Of a stretch of DNA of 64,000 bases, positions 35,912-44,413 are shown one piece after another (the first letter of the stretch is position 1; every line of letters starts with the position of its first letter). The stretch spans positions 124,001 through 188,000 of the forward strand of contig NZ_JABRWP010000001.1 of the NCBI RefSeq assembly GCF_013249045.1. The letters run 5' to 3'. The position numbers and the translations under genes were made by a program. The stretch comes from Winogradskyella eckloniae. GTDB lineage: Bacteria; Bacteroidota; Bacteroidia; Flavobacteriales; Flavobacteriaceae. Below the pieces are notes generated by a model. The model was not told where the DNA came from. It saw only the letters and a list, made by a program, of their open reading frames with translations, and searched no databases.

Positions 35912-36439
35912 TTATTTGTGTGATCTATCAATTATAAAATAATCGTATATCAACAAAATACTCAAGAGTAAAATACCACTTGTAAACAATAATGCACCAT
36001 AAGGCCAATGTTGAATTTTAAAAATAATTCCAAAGAATAGCGCAAAAATTGTCATTGCAATTAACAAGAAGTATAAGGTTTTAAAAAACAAATTCTTCCT
36101 GTATTTTCTGTTTTTAAAATAACTTATCCCTTCAATAGAAAACCAATAGATAAAGAGAATAACTAAGAGGATTTCAAAAATATATGGTAAATAAATGATA
36201 TGAAAAGCTTTAACTAAATAACTAAAAACCCAGAGTAATATGAGACTTAACTTTACATAGTCTAACCTAGATTTATCTGCTTTTTTTAAAAAACGAATGC
36301 TATATAAAAGACCTATTGAAACGCTACCAATTAACATTAATTGCGCTGCATATGGCCAATGCATAATTTTGAATAAGGCTCCAAAAGTTAAAATAATAAC
36401 AGTTAATCTTAGAGGAAACGTTAGAATTTTTGAATTCAT
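35912..36439 (-). CDS. Multi-pass membrane protein with two GldL-like HWP motifs
   Basis: 175 aa with about five transmembrane helices. The sequence GALFKIMHWPYA near residues 20-31 recurs as GIIFKIQHWPYGA near residue 140, so the protein looks like two copies of a helix-HWP-helix unit. The first resembles the N-terminal motif of GldL, the T9SS motor protein of gliding bacteria, but the cytoplasmic part of GldL is missing. Function unknown. It follows the LysE-type gene by 13 bp on the same strand. Confidence 0.7.
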   Translation of the reverse strand: MNSKILTFPLRLTVIILTFGALFKIMHWPYAAQLMLIGSVSIGLLYSIRFLKKADKSRLDYVKLSLILLWVFSYLVKAFHIIYLPYIFEILLVILFIYWFSIEGISYFKNRKYRKNLFFKTLYFLLIAMTIFALFFGIIFKIQHWPYGALLFTSGILLLSILLIYDYFIIDRSHK

Positions 36440-36452
36440 TTAAACATAGATT

Positions 36453-37136
36453 TTACTGCATAGGATTTACCTTCTCAATCTGCTCAATACTTTTCTCATA
36501 AACTTTAGGAAAAAGTCCTTGAACCAATAGAAAAATTCCGAAAATTAAGATAACTAATGACACTATTTTTTTAGTCTTAAAAATACGTCGTGGTGTTAAC
36601 TTATTTCGTAATCGTTTTGCAGCCGCTATCTTAACTAAATCTGCTAAAAAGTAAGACACTAACATCGTAGTAATAAAAATGGTTACACCATTATCTGAAG
36701 TTGTAATAGATGTACCAATAACAATAAAACCTAACCAACCTAAAAGCACACCAATGTTAATAAAATTGAGTAAAAACCCTTTTATAAAAAGTTTACCGTA
36801 ATCTTTTTTTGGCAATTCAATTCTATGATGTTCTCTAACTATAGAGCGAAAAGATTTTGATGTTTTAATAAAGCTAATAAGCCCATAAACCACTAATAAA
36901 ACGCCTCCAAAAACCAAAAGTTTTGGGTCGTCTTTTATTTTATCTAAAAGTGTATCTGTGCTAAAAAATATGACAAAAATAAAAACAATATCTGCGAAAA
37001 TAACACCAAGATCAAATATAACAGCACTTGTAAAACCCTTAGTAGCACTAGTTTCTAGTAATACAAAAAAAACAGGACCTATGGTAAAGGCTAAGATTAT
37101 TCCAAAAGGAATGGCTGTTAAGATATCGTCTAACAT
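36453..37136 (-). CDS. LysE family amino-acid/metabolite exporter
   Basis: 227 aa with six predicted transmembrane segments. The N-terminal LTAIPFGIILAFTIGPVFFVLLE contains the P-x-x-x-x-x-x-GP pattern of LysE/RhtB exporters. Middle and C-terminal helices are complete. Substrate unknown. A -7 promoter element lies 20 bp upstream, and the GldL-like gene is co-oriented 13 bp downstream. Confidence 0.85.
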   Translation of the reverse strand: MLDDILTAIPFGIILAFTIGPVFFVLLETSATKGFTSAVIFDLGVIFADIVFIFVIFFSTDTLLDKIKDDPKLLVFGGVLLVVYGLISFIKTSKSFRSIVREHHRIELPKKDYGKLFIKGFLLNFINIGVLLGWLGFIVIGTSITTSDNGVTIFITTMLVSYFLADLVKIAAAKRLRNKLTPRRIFKTKKIVSLVILIFGIFLLVQGLFPKVYEKSIEQIEKVNPMQ

Positions 37137-37155
37137 GTATAAACTGCTGTTTACA

Positions 37156-37163
37156 CAAATGTA
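37156..37163 (-). promoter_or_regulatory. TAnnTTTG (-7) promoter element for the LysE-type gene
   Basis: Minus strand reads TACATTTG, 19 bp before the start codon. Confidence 0.4.
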
Positions 37164-37179
37164 AGAAACTAAGCGGAAT

Positions 37180-37851
37180 TTACATACGTTTTATTGATCC
37201 TCCTAAAAGTGTATTTTCATTAATAACTTTAGGATCGCCATAGATATAAACATTACCTCCTGCTTTTATTCTAACATCCACAGAATCAGTTGCATTTACA
37301 CGTGCTTCACCAGCTGCATTTATACTCACCTCAGTATGTTCTGTAACACATTCTTTTCCATTAAAAATACCACCTGTATAAATGGTAATATCTTGATTTT
37401 TAGAACTGCCTGTTACATTTATTTCTCCACCAGTTACAGCTCTTATATTAGCATAAGTTGTAGCTATATCTACAGTAATACCTGCACCTTCTTGTGCTTT
37501 TAAATCTATTTCAAATTGTTTAATAGGATCTTTAACCACTATAAACGCACCTTCATTTGCATCTATAACATCTACTGATGTATAATACAAAGTAACCACT
37601 GTATCATTACCATCGTAACTTTCTTCAAGATTCATACGTATTTTTAATTTTCCGTTGTTATTAACAACTTCTACGTCTTCTTTATTTTTTCCAGAAATAA
37701 GAACTTTGTTTTCATCTGACTGAATCATTTTTACCTGAATTAAATCAAACACCTTAACTGTAGAAAACTCACCTATGGTTTTCTCTATAGAATCTTGAGC
37801 ATTCACTGTAAAACCAATTATACATAAGAATACAAAAACTAAATTTTTCAT
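37180..37851 (-). CDS. Head GIN domain (DUF2807) exported protein
   Basis: 223 aa with a signal peptide (residues 1-18, ending VNAQ). The mature protein is a right-handed beta-helix-like auto-transporter adhesin domain (DUF2807, 'head GIN'): repeated short strands rich in Gly, Asn and Asp, such as GGEINVTGSSKNQDITIYTGG, then INAAGEARVNATDSVDVRIKAGGNVYIYGDP. Family function unknown; surface or periplasmic. It is the last gene of a ybjQ-like/78-aa/head-GIN cluster. Confidence 0.87.
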   Translation of the reverse strand: MKNLVFVFLCIIGFTVNAQDSIEKTIGEFSTVKVFDLIQVKMIQSDENKVLISGKNKEDVEVVNNNGKLKIRMNLEESYDGNDTVVTLYYTSVDVIDANEGAFIVVKDPIKQFEIDLKAQEGAGITVDIATTYANIRAVTGGEINVTGSSKNQDITIYTGGIFNGKECVTEHTEVSINAAGEARVNATDSVDVRIKAGGNVYIYGDPKVINENTLLGGSIKRM

Positions 37852-37862
37852 GTTTATATATT

Positions 37863-38099
37863 TTATTTTAAGACTATTACCTTATTACTAAATAGCCATT
37901 TTAATTGAATTTCATCACCAGAACGTTTCTTAACTATGCGTCTTTGAGGTGATAATAGAACGGTTAATACAGCAGAAATTGCTGTTAATGCATAGCGATT
38001 AATATCACTATATAAAAATTGAATTCCAAACCTTATAACTACGTAAGTTACTAAGAAGATTAAGAAAATATAGATACTAGCTTTTGTAGATGTTTTCAT
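37863..38099 (-). CDS. Small two-TM membrane protein, unknown function
   Basis: 78 aa with two hydrophobic helices (about residues 8-30 and 35-50) and a basic cytoplasmic tail (SPQRRIVKKRSGDE). It starts 2 bp after the YbjQ-family gene stop and ends 11 bp before the head-GIN gene, so it is cotranscribed with both. No family recognised. Confidence 0.75.
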   Translation of the reverse strand: MKTSTKASIYIFLIFLVTYVVIRFGIQFLYSDINRYALTAISAVLTVLLSPQRRIVKKRSGDEIQLKWLFSNKVIVLK

Positions 38100-38101
38100 A
38101 A

Positions 38102-38401
38102 TTAAACGGCCACTTTTACTGCTGTTCCTGTTACGGAAACCATAGCATAATTATGCGTTGTAAGTTCTATTTCAACTTTAATACCAACGACAGCATTTGC
38201 ATTTAATTTTGTTGCATTATTTTGTAACGTTTGAAACGCTTCTTCTTTTACATCTTCTATACTATTCTGTATTTTAGTATAGTATTTAGACATGCTAAAA
38301 CCCATTGATAAAGCCTCTTTATTCATGGCAACACCTGTTACGATACCTAAATAATCTATTATTTTATAGTTTTCTATTGAATTGGTTGTGGTAAGAATCA
38401 T
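38102..38401 (-). CDS. YbjQ/UPF0145 family heavy-metal-binding-like protein
   Basis: 99 aa from the start chosen at 38401 (MILTTTNSIE). An in-frame upstream Met at 38440 would add 13 residues with no family match. Matches UPF0145: DYLGIVTGVAMN, then a helix EDVKEEAFQTLQNNATKLNANAVVGIKVE and the final strand MVSVTGTAVKV. The family forms pentameric beta-barrel rings of unknown function. Confidence 0.88.
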   Translation of the reverse strand: MILTTTNSIENYKIIDYLGIVTGVAMNKEALSMGFSMSKYYTKIQNSIEDVKEEAFQTLQNNATKLNANAVVGIKVEIELTTHNYAMVSVTGTAVKVAV

Positions 38402-38441
38402 AATTGTTTTATGGTTTTTATAATCTAAAAATAAATACAAG

Positions 38442-38462
38442 ATGCTGAAATATATTCAGCAT
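38442..38462 (-). terminator. Hairpin between rnr and the ybjQ-like gene
   Basis: Perfect 8-bp stem ATGCTGAA / TTCAGCAT with a 5-nt loop, 12 bp past the rnr stop codon. The following T-tract on the minus strand is interrupted, so termination may be partial and let rnr transcripts read into the next genes. Confidence 0.5.
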
Positions 38463-38474
38463 TACAAATGTTAC

Positions 38475-40703
38475 TTATTCCGTTTCTGGTTTTCCAACCA
38501 TATAAAAATCTAAATGTTTCTTAGTTAAATCTGTGTTTTTAACTTTTACAATCACTTCATCTCCAAGTTGATATACAATGCCTGCATTTTTGCCAACCAT
38601 AGCATATTGATCTTGGTCAAATTGGTAGTGATCATCTTTCATATCTCTAACACTTACCATGCCTTCACATTTATTAGAAATAATTTCTACATAAATTCCC
38701 CAATCTGTTACACCAGAAATTACACCAACAAATTCTTCATCTTGATGATCTTGCATAAAACGAATTTGCATGTACTTAATAGAATCACGTTCTGCTTTTG
38801 TAGCCAAATATTCCATATTACTAGAATGTTTACATTTCTCTTCGTAAACCTCTTCATTCGCTGACTTTTCGCCATCTAAATAACGTTGTAATAAACGATG
38901 TGCCATTACATCTGGATAACGACGAATTGGCGATGTAAAGTGGCTGTAATACTCAAAAGATAAACCGTAATGTCCAATATTGTGCGTGGTATATTCTGCT
39001 TTAGACATGGTTCGTATCGTTAATGTATCTACTAAATTCTGTTCTTTTTTACCAACAACATCTTTAAGTAAATTATTTAATGACGACGCAATACTGCCTT
39101 TATCTCTAAAGTTTATTTTATGTCCAAAACGTGCTACAACGGTTTGCAATTGGGCTAATTTAGCTTCGTCTGGCTCGTCGTGAACACGATATACAAATGT
39201 TTTTTTCTGTTTACCAATAAATTCAGATACCTTTCTGTTGGCTAACAACATAAACTCTTCTATTAATTTATTAGCATCCTTACTAGTTTTAAAGAACACA
39301 CCAACTGGGTTTGCTTCTTCGTCTAAATTAAATTTTACTTCAACCTTATCAAAAGAAATAGCACCATCTCGCATACGAGCTCCTCGCATTTTACGTGCTA
39401 ATTCATTCATTTTTAGTACTGCAAAAGCAATATCATTAGACGTTTTATATGCTTTTCCGGTTAATGAAACTTCGGTAGGAATTGTAGTATCAATTTCTGA
39501 AATTGCAGCTTTAGTCGGCATTCCAGGATTATTTTCAATAATAGCTTGTGCTTCTTCATAAGCAAAACGCGCATCAGAATAGGTTACAGTTCTACCAAAC
39601 CATTCGTTTTTAATTTCGCATTTATCATTCATTTGAAACACAGCTGAAAAGGTATATTTTTCTTCGTGAGGACGTAAAGAACATGCACCATTAGATAGAA
39701 TTTCTGGTAACATTGGTACTACACGATCTACTAAATAAATTGAGGTGGCACGCTCGTAAGCTTCGTCATCTAAAACGGTTCCTGGTTGTAAATAATGCGA
39801 TACGTCTGCGATATGTATTCCGATTTCGTATAAACCATTTTCTAAAACTGTAAACGATAAGGCATCATCAAAATCTTTAGCATCTTTTGGATCTATAGTA
39901 AAGGTTAAATCTTTACGCATATCGCGTCGCTTCGCAATTTCTTCAGGTTTAATTTCTAGATCGATATTGTTTGCATAAGCTTCCACTTCATGAGGAAATT
40001 CACTTGGTAAACCATATTCTGCTAAAATAGCATGGATCTCTGTACTATGTTCTCCAGGTTTTCCTAAAACTTTTAGCACTTTACCGTTTGGTGAATCTGC
40101 TTTAGATGGCCAATCTTCTAAAGAAACGAGTACTTTATCGCCATCCTCAGCTTTGTTTATTTTATTGATAGGTACAAAAATATCTGTGTACATTTTGTTA
40201 CTATCTGGTACTACAAAGGCAAAATTCTTTTTCTCATGAATTTGAATAGTACCAACATATTCCGTTTTTGCACGCTTAATAATATTGGTAATTTCCCCTT
40301 CTTGTTTGCCTCTATGTTTTCTTTTATAGGCGTAAAATTCTACTTCGTCACCATTTAAAGCTTTATTGATATTGTTTGAAGCTATAAATATATCTTCTTC
40401 AAACTCATCACTAATAATATAGCCATTTCCTTTAGACGCTAAATCTAAAATACCTGTATGATATTCTGTATTTACTATAGCTTTAAACTTTCCTCGATCT
40501 ACTTCTTCAATCTCTTGTTTAGCTTTAAGCTGATGTAGTTTCTTTATAATTTGATTGCGACTACTAGCATCATTAACACCAAGTATAGCTGCAATTTGTT
40601 TATAATTAAAAGTTTTGTTTCTGTCTTTTTTTAAAATACCCAGAATAGTATTTGTAAGATTTGAAATCCCTTTTTTAGACTTCTTTTTTTTCTTTTTTGT
40701 CAT
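38475..40703 (-). CDS. rnr: Ribonuclease R
   Basis: 742 aa, 3'-5' exoribonuclease degrading structured RNA. Order: basic winged-helix region (1-70), cold-shock-like domains (about 75-235), the RNB catalytic domain with DPKDAKDFDDALS (the aspartates bind Mg), HIADVSHYL and TSPIRRYPDVMAHR, then an S1 domain near the C-terminus (VGVISGVTDWGIYVEI). The very basic Lys-rich start MTKKKKKKSKKG is typical. Its 5' leader has a hairpin and faces the AT-rich gap proposed here as an origin. Confidence 0.97.
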   Translation of the reverse strand: MTKKKKKKSKKGISNLTNTILGILKKDRNKTFNYKQIAAILGVNDASSRNQIIKKLHQLKAKQEIEEVDRGKFKAIVNTEYHTGILDLASKGNGYIISDEFEEDIFIASNNINKALNGDEVEFYAYKRKHRGKQEGEITNIIKRAKTEYVGTIQIHEKKNFAFVVPDSNKMYTDIFVPINKINKAEDGDKVLVSLEDWPSKADSPNGKVLKVLGKPGEHSTEIHAILAEYGLPSEFPHEVEAYANNIDLEIKPEEIAKRRDMRKDLTFTIDPKDAKDFDDALSFTVLENGLYEIGIHIADVSHYLQPGTVLDDEAYERATSIYLVDRVVPMLPEILSNGACSLRPHEEKYTFSAVFQMNDKCEIKNEWFGRTVTYSDARFAYEEAQAIIENNPGMPTKAAISEIDTTIPTEVSLTGKAYKTSNDIAFAVLKMNELARKMRGARMRDGAISFDKVEVKFNLDEEANPVGVFFKTSKDANKLIEEFMLLANRKVSEFIGKQKKTFVYRVHDEPDEAKLAQLQTVVARFGHKINFRDKGSIASSLNNLLKDVVGKKEQNLVDTLTIRTMSKAEYTTHNIGHYGLSFEYYSHFTSPIRRYPDVMAHRLLQRYLDGEKSANEEVYEEKCKHSSNMEYLATKAERDSIKYMQIRFMQDHQDEEFVGVISGVTDWGIYVEIISNKCEGMVSVRDMKDDHYQFDQDQYAMVGKNAGIVYQLGDEVIVKVKNTDLTKKHLDFYMVGKPETE

Positions 40704-40724
40704 TTAATTTGTAATCATATTCAT

Positions 40725-40743
40725 TTCCTATAAGTGATAGGAA
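40725..40743 (-). promoter_or_regulatory. Leader hairpin of rnr
   Basis: Perfect 7-bp inverted repeat TTCCTAT / ATAGGAA with a 5-nt loop, 21 bp before the rnr start codon. It could mask the ribosome-binding region or serve as a cleavage/stability element; rnr autoregulation is only an inference. Confidence 0.45.
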
Positions 40744-40854
40744 TTCTAAATTTAAAACTTAATCAAGGCGAAGAGAGGTTATTAAGTTTGGTACAAAGTT
40801 ACGTTTTAATTTTTTAATGATGTTTAGGTAGTGTTAAATTAATAAAAATTGATG

Positions 40855-41277
40855 TTATCAACATATATATACATATTATCATTTTTCTTTTAAAATTTAA
40901 AAAATAAAATAATGGTTATTATAGATTGTTAATAGCTAGTATAACTTTTTTAAGTTTTATTTTGAGAAGTGACTTATTAGAATTACTTAATACTTAGTTA
41001 ACATTAAGTTTACATATAACTACTTCATTTTAAAGCTAATTTTAAAAGCTATTAACAGTTGTTAATAACAGATGTTAATAGAAATGACTCATATGTTTAT
41101 TTCAAAATCTTGTTCATTTCACTACAAATGATGTTTAATAACTCACTTTAAAAAAACAACTAACTAATTTGCATATCTGAAACGTAATTTGGTTTGAAAA
41201 AATAAGTGGATAAACCTAATTTTAATTTTAAAGAGTTGTGAACAGTTATTAACAAGTTATTGGTGATGTTATCAGAA
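40855..41277. other. Candidate replication origin: cluster of DnaA-box-like 9-mers
   Basis: Words related to TTATCCACA: TTATCAACA (40855, +), CTATTAACA (40927 -, 41049 +, 41073 -), TTATTAACA (41060 -, 41246 +), TTATCCACT (41205 -) and weaker TTATCAGAA (41269 +). Three of them form an inverted cluster at 41049-41081 containing the palindrome-like TATTAACAGTTGTTAATA. No copy is an exact E. coli consensus box, and AT-rich sequence raises the chance rate. Support comes from the lack of genes, the adjoining A/T tract and parS-like sites 20 kb away. Confidence 0.45.
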
Positions 41278-41439
41278 CATTTAATTCTTGTAAGAATTAA
41301 CTACAAAAGACAAATAAAGCCGATTTTATGCTTTTTTATACAATTATTATCGATAAATAACTGATTAATAATAAAATAAAAAAACTTAATATATAATTGT
41401 ACTCCCTAAATAATCTATTATTAAAAAGTAACTAAAATT

Positions 41440-42375
41440 ATGAAAACAAAACTACTTTATACACCATTATTATTTGGTGTGCTTTTTTTAAACTTTTCTT
41501 TTTCTCAACAAACCTTTGTACCAGACGATGTTTTTGAACAGTATTTAATTGATGAAGGCTATGATACCGTTTTAGATGATTATGTATTAACCAGTAATAT
41601 TAATACTGTAACGACTATAGATTTAGGAGCAAAAGGTGTTAGTGATTTAACAGGACTACAAAATTTTACGGATTTAACAACCTTAGATGTTTCTGAAAAT
41701 GCACTATTAAATAGTATAGATATTAGTAATAATTTAGCATTAGTTAATCTAAATGCTTGGAATACATCTATCTCAAATTTAAACCTTGTTAACAATACAG
41801 CTTTAATGTATTTAAATATCTATAATACTTCTATTAGTAATTTAGATGTGAGCAATAATACATCTTTAGACTATATAAGTGTAGCAAATACAAACATTGT
41901 AAATATAGATCTTAGTAATAATACAATATTGAATTATTTAAATGTATCTGATTCTAATCTTAATAACTTAGATGTTTCTACAAATTCTGTTTTAAATATT
42001 TTAATTGCTAATAACATGCCTAATTTACAATGTATTACTGTTATGGATGAAGCTGCTGCAAATGCTGGTACAGATATATATGAAGATTGGGTAAAAGATG
42101 CAAGTATTGGTTATAGTGAAAGTTGTACATTAAGTGATTCAGAATTTGAATCATCTAACTTATATGTAGGACCAAACCCAATCAAAAATCAATTACATAT
42201 TGAATTATATAATTCAAGTATTTTAAAAGATATTGTTCTATTTGATATTACAGGTAAACAAATATTAAAAACTACAAATACACAAATTATTACAAGTCAA
42301 CTACAATCCGGAATTTATTTAATTAGGATTTCAACAAACAACGGAATCATAACTAAAAAATTAATTAAAGATTAA
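41440..42375 (+). CDS. T9SS type A sorting-domain protein with leucine-rich repeats
   Basis: 311 aa. Signal peptide (1-22, ending FSFS). An LRR-like region spans residues 76-200 with four or more 21-residue repeats of the type L-x-x-L-N-x-x-N-T-x-I-S-N-L-D-V-S-N-N-T, as in surface proteins of Bacteroidota. The type IX secretion C-terminal signal is at 243-311: VGPNPIKNQLHIEL, then FDITGKQILK and the final QLQSGIYLIRI and KKLIKD. It is therefore exported and attached to the cell surface, probably in binding or adhesion. Confidence 0.92.
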   Translation: MKTKLLYTPLLFGVLFLNFSFSQQTFVPDDVFEQYLIDEGYDTVLDDYVLTSNINTVTTIDLGAKGVSDLTGLQNFTDLTTLDVSENALLNSIDISNNLALVNLNAWNTSISNLNLVNNTALMYLNIYNTSISNLDVSNNTSLDYISVANTNIVNIDLSNNTILNYLNVSDSNLNNLDVSTNSVLNILIANNMPNLQCITVMDEAAANAGTDIYEDWVKDASIGYSESCTLSDSEFESSNLYVGPNPIKNQLHIELYNSSILKDIVLFDITGKQILKTTNTQIITSQLQSGIYLIRISTNNGIITKKLIKD

Positions 42376-42394
42376 AAGTTAACATTATAGTATT

Positions 42395-42429
42395 AAAAAA
42401 AGCTTGAGATAATTCTCAAGCTTTTTTTT
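42395..42429 (+). terminator. Rho-independent terminator after the T9SS protein gene
   Basis: AAAAAAAGCTTGAGA / TCTCAAGCTTTTTTTT with a 4-nt loop. Confidence 0.92.
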
Positions 42430-42540
42430 ATGTTTTAATTAAACTTTGATTAGAATTAAGCCCTTTTTCAGTATCTATACTTTTTAAAAAATTAGCTCTA
42501 AAGAACTTATAAATCAAAAGCGATAAGCCTTTTTTATTTG

Positions 42541-42548
42541 TAACTTTG
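42541..42548 (+). promoter_or_regulatory. TAnnTTTG (-7) promoter element for rpiB
   Basis: TAACTTTG, 24 bp before the rpiB start codon. Confidence 0.5.
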
Positions 42549-42572
42549 TGTTAATAATATATTTCAATTATC

Positions 42573-43007
42573 ATGACAATTTCAATAGGTAACGATCACG
42601 CAGGACCAGATTATAAATTTGCCATTGTTAAACATTTAGAAGCACAAGGTTTTACAGTTAATAATTACGGAACCGATACTTTAGATAGTGTTGATTATCC
42701 AGATTTTGTACATCCTGTTGCTAAAGATGTAGAAGTAAAAAAGGTAGATTTTGGTATTTTAGTTTGCGGTAGTGCAAATGGTGTAGCTATGACCGCAAAT
42801 AAATATCAACATGTAAGAGCTGGTGTTTGTTGGACTAATGAAATTACAGAACTAACGCGTTTACATAACAATGCTAATGTACTTTGTATACCTGCGCGTT
42901 TTACATCTATTCCTCAGGCTATAAAAATGGTAGATACGTTTTTAAATACTGAATTTGAAGGAGGTCGTCATCAAAATAGAGTAGATAAAATTCCTATGTC
43001 ATGCTAA
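42573..43007 (+). CDS. rpiB: Ribose-5-phosphate isomerase B
   Basis: 144 aa, RpiB/LacA/LacB family, interconverts ribose-5-P and ribulose-5-P in the pentose phosphate pathway. Motifs: IGNDHAGPDYK, the DSVDYPDFVHPVA loop, the active-site FGILVCGSANGVAMTANK with catalytic Cys, and HNNANVLCIPARF. It starts an rpiB/CDF/acetyltransferase run on the plus strand. Confidence 0.95.
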   Translation: MTISIGNDHAGPDYKFAIVKHLEAQGFTVNNYGTDTLDSVDYPDFVHPVAKDVEVKKVDFGILVCGSANGVAMTANKYQHVRAGVCWTNEITELTRLHNNANVLCIPARFTSIPQAIKMVDTFLNTEFEGGRHQNRVDKIPMSC

Positions 43008-43040
43008 ACATCTAAACTATCAATTTTAAATTGATACTGC

Positions 43041-43955
43041 ATGAGTCAATCTCACTCACATACGCATTTACATGGACACGATTTAAATGGTCGTAATCTT
43101 TTAATTTCAATATTTTTAAATATAGCGATCACTGTAGCGCAAGTTATTGGTGGTTTACTTTCTGGAAGCTTGGCTTTATTGAGTGATGCACTTCATAATT
43201 TTAGTGATGTCGTGTCTTTAATTATTAGTTATATCGCTAATAAATTAGTAAAACGTAAAGCCTCTTTAAAACGCACATTTGGATATAAACGCGCCGAAAT
43301 TTTAGCCGCTTTTATTAATGCATCTACATTAATTGTAGTCGCTGTTCTTCTTATTATTGAAGCTATAAAACGCTTTCAACATCCACAACAAATAGAATCT
43401 AATTTGGTTATTTGGTTATCTGTAGTAGCTATATTAGGCAATGGTTTTAGTGTCTTATTATTAAAAAATAATGCTAATGCTAACATGAATATGAAAAGCG
43501 CTTACTTACATCTATTAACAGATATGATGGCAAGTGTCGCAGTTTTGGTTGGTGGTCTTTTAATGAAGTTTTATCAAATTTGGTGGATAGATAGTGTACT
43601 TACGTTTTTGATTGCTTTGTATTTAATTTGGATGGGTTTTAAATTATTAAAAGCATCTACAAAAGTTTTAATGTTATTTACACCAGATTCAATTCCGGTA
43701 GATGAGATTGTCTCTCAACTTAATAATTTTGAAACAATAAATAATGTACACCATGTGCATGTTTGGCAATTAAATGAAGACGAAATACATTTTGAAGCAC
43801 ATGTAGATTTTGAAAAAGATATTTCATTAACAGAATTTGATGTTATTCTTAATAAAATTGAAGATTTCATCTATGATAAATACGATATCAATCACGTAAA
43901 TATTCAACCAGAATTTGGAAAAAGTGATACCAAAGATATTATTGTACAAGATTAA
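43041..43955 (+). CDS. Cation diffusion facilitator (CzcD-like zinc exporter)
   Basis: 304 aa with a His-rich N-terminus (SQSHSHTHLHGHD) that binds metal. Six transmembrane helices include the paired metal-site motifs SDALHNFSD in TM2 and HLLTDMMAS in TM5 (both HxxxD). The C-terminal cytoplasmic domain (HVHVWQLNEDEIHFEAHVDFE) is complete. It is likely a Zn/Co/Cd-proton antiporter. 33 bp after rpiB. Confidence 0.94.
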   Translation: MSQSHSHTHLHGHDLNGRNLLISIFLNIAITVAQVIGGLLSGSLALLSDALHNFSDVVSLIISYIANKLVKRKASLKRTFGYKRAEILAAFINASTLIVVAVLLIIEAIKRFQHPQQIESNLVIWLSVVAILGNGFSVLLLKNNANANMNMKSAYLHLLTDMMASVAVLVGGLLMKFYQIWWIDSVLTFLIALYLIWMGFKLLKASTKVLMLFTPDSIPVDEIVSQLNNFETINNVHHVHVWQLNEDEIHFEAHVDFEKDISLTEFDVILNKIEDFIYDKYDINHVNIQPEFGKSDTKDIIVQD

Positions 43956-43957
43956 AT

Positions 43958-44401
43958 ATGATAACAATTAAAATAAGCGCATTTAACGCGCTTTCTATCG
44001 ATGAACTATATAGTTTACTGCAATTAAGAAGTGAGGTCTTTGTAGTAGAGCAAAATTGTGTTTACCAAGATATTGATGGCAAAGATCAAAAGGCATTGCA
44101 TGTTTTAGGTTTTAAAGCTGATAAATTAGTGGCTTACACACGTATTTTTAAACCAGGCGATTATTTTAAAGCTGCAAGTATTGGTAGAGTAGTAGTGCTA
44201 GAAAATGAAAGAAAACATAGTTATGGTTATGATATTATGAAGGCTTCAATAAAGGCCATAAAAATGCATTATAATACTACTGAAATAAAAATTTCTGCTC
44301 AATTATATTTAAAACAATTTTATAATAATCTCGAATTTAATGCAATAGGAGAGACGTACTTAGAAGATGGTATTCCGCATATTGCTATGATGCGTTCGTA
44401 G
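43958..44401 (+). CDS. ElaA-like GNAT family N-acetyltransferase
   Basis: 147 aa. Matches the ElaA subfamily: LYSLLQLRSEVFVVEQNCVYQDIDGKDQKALH at the N-terminus, then the acetyl-CoA-binding strand IGRVVVLENERKHSYGYDIM and the C-terminal YLEDGIPHIAMMR. Substrate unknown. Begins 2 bp after the CDF gene stop, so it is cotranscribed. Confidence 0.9.
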   Translation: MITIKISAFNALSIDELYSLLQLRSEVFVVEQNCVYQDIDGKDQKALHVLGFKADKLVAYTRIFKPGDYFKAASIGRVVVLENERKHSYGYDIMKASIKAIKMHYNTTEIKISAQLYLKQFYNNLEFNAIGETYLEDGIPHIAMMRS

Positions 44402-44413
44402 TTTTATAAGACC

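Larger units (their letters stand above)
40704..41439. other. 736-bp AT-rich intergenic region
   Basis: No gene. It holds the rnr leader hairpin (40725-40743), a cluster of DnaA-box-like 9-mers (40855-41277, listed separately) and a very A/T-rich stretch from 41330 to 41400 that would melt easily. A near -7 element (TATAATTG, one mismatch) near 41393 could serve the T9SS gene at 41440. Confidence 0.7.
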
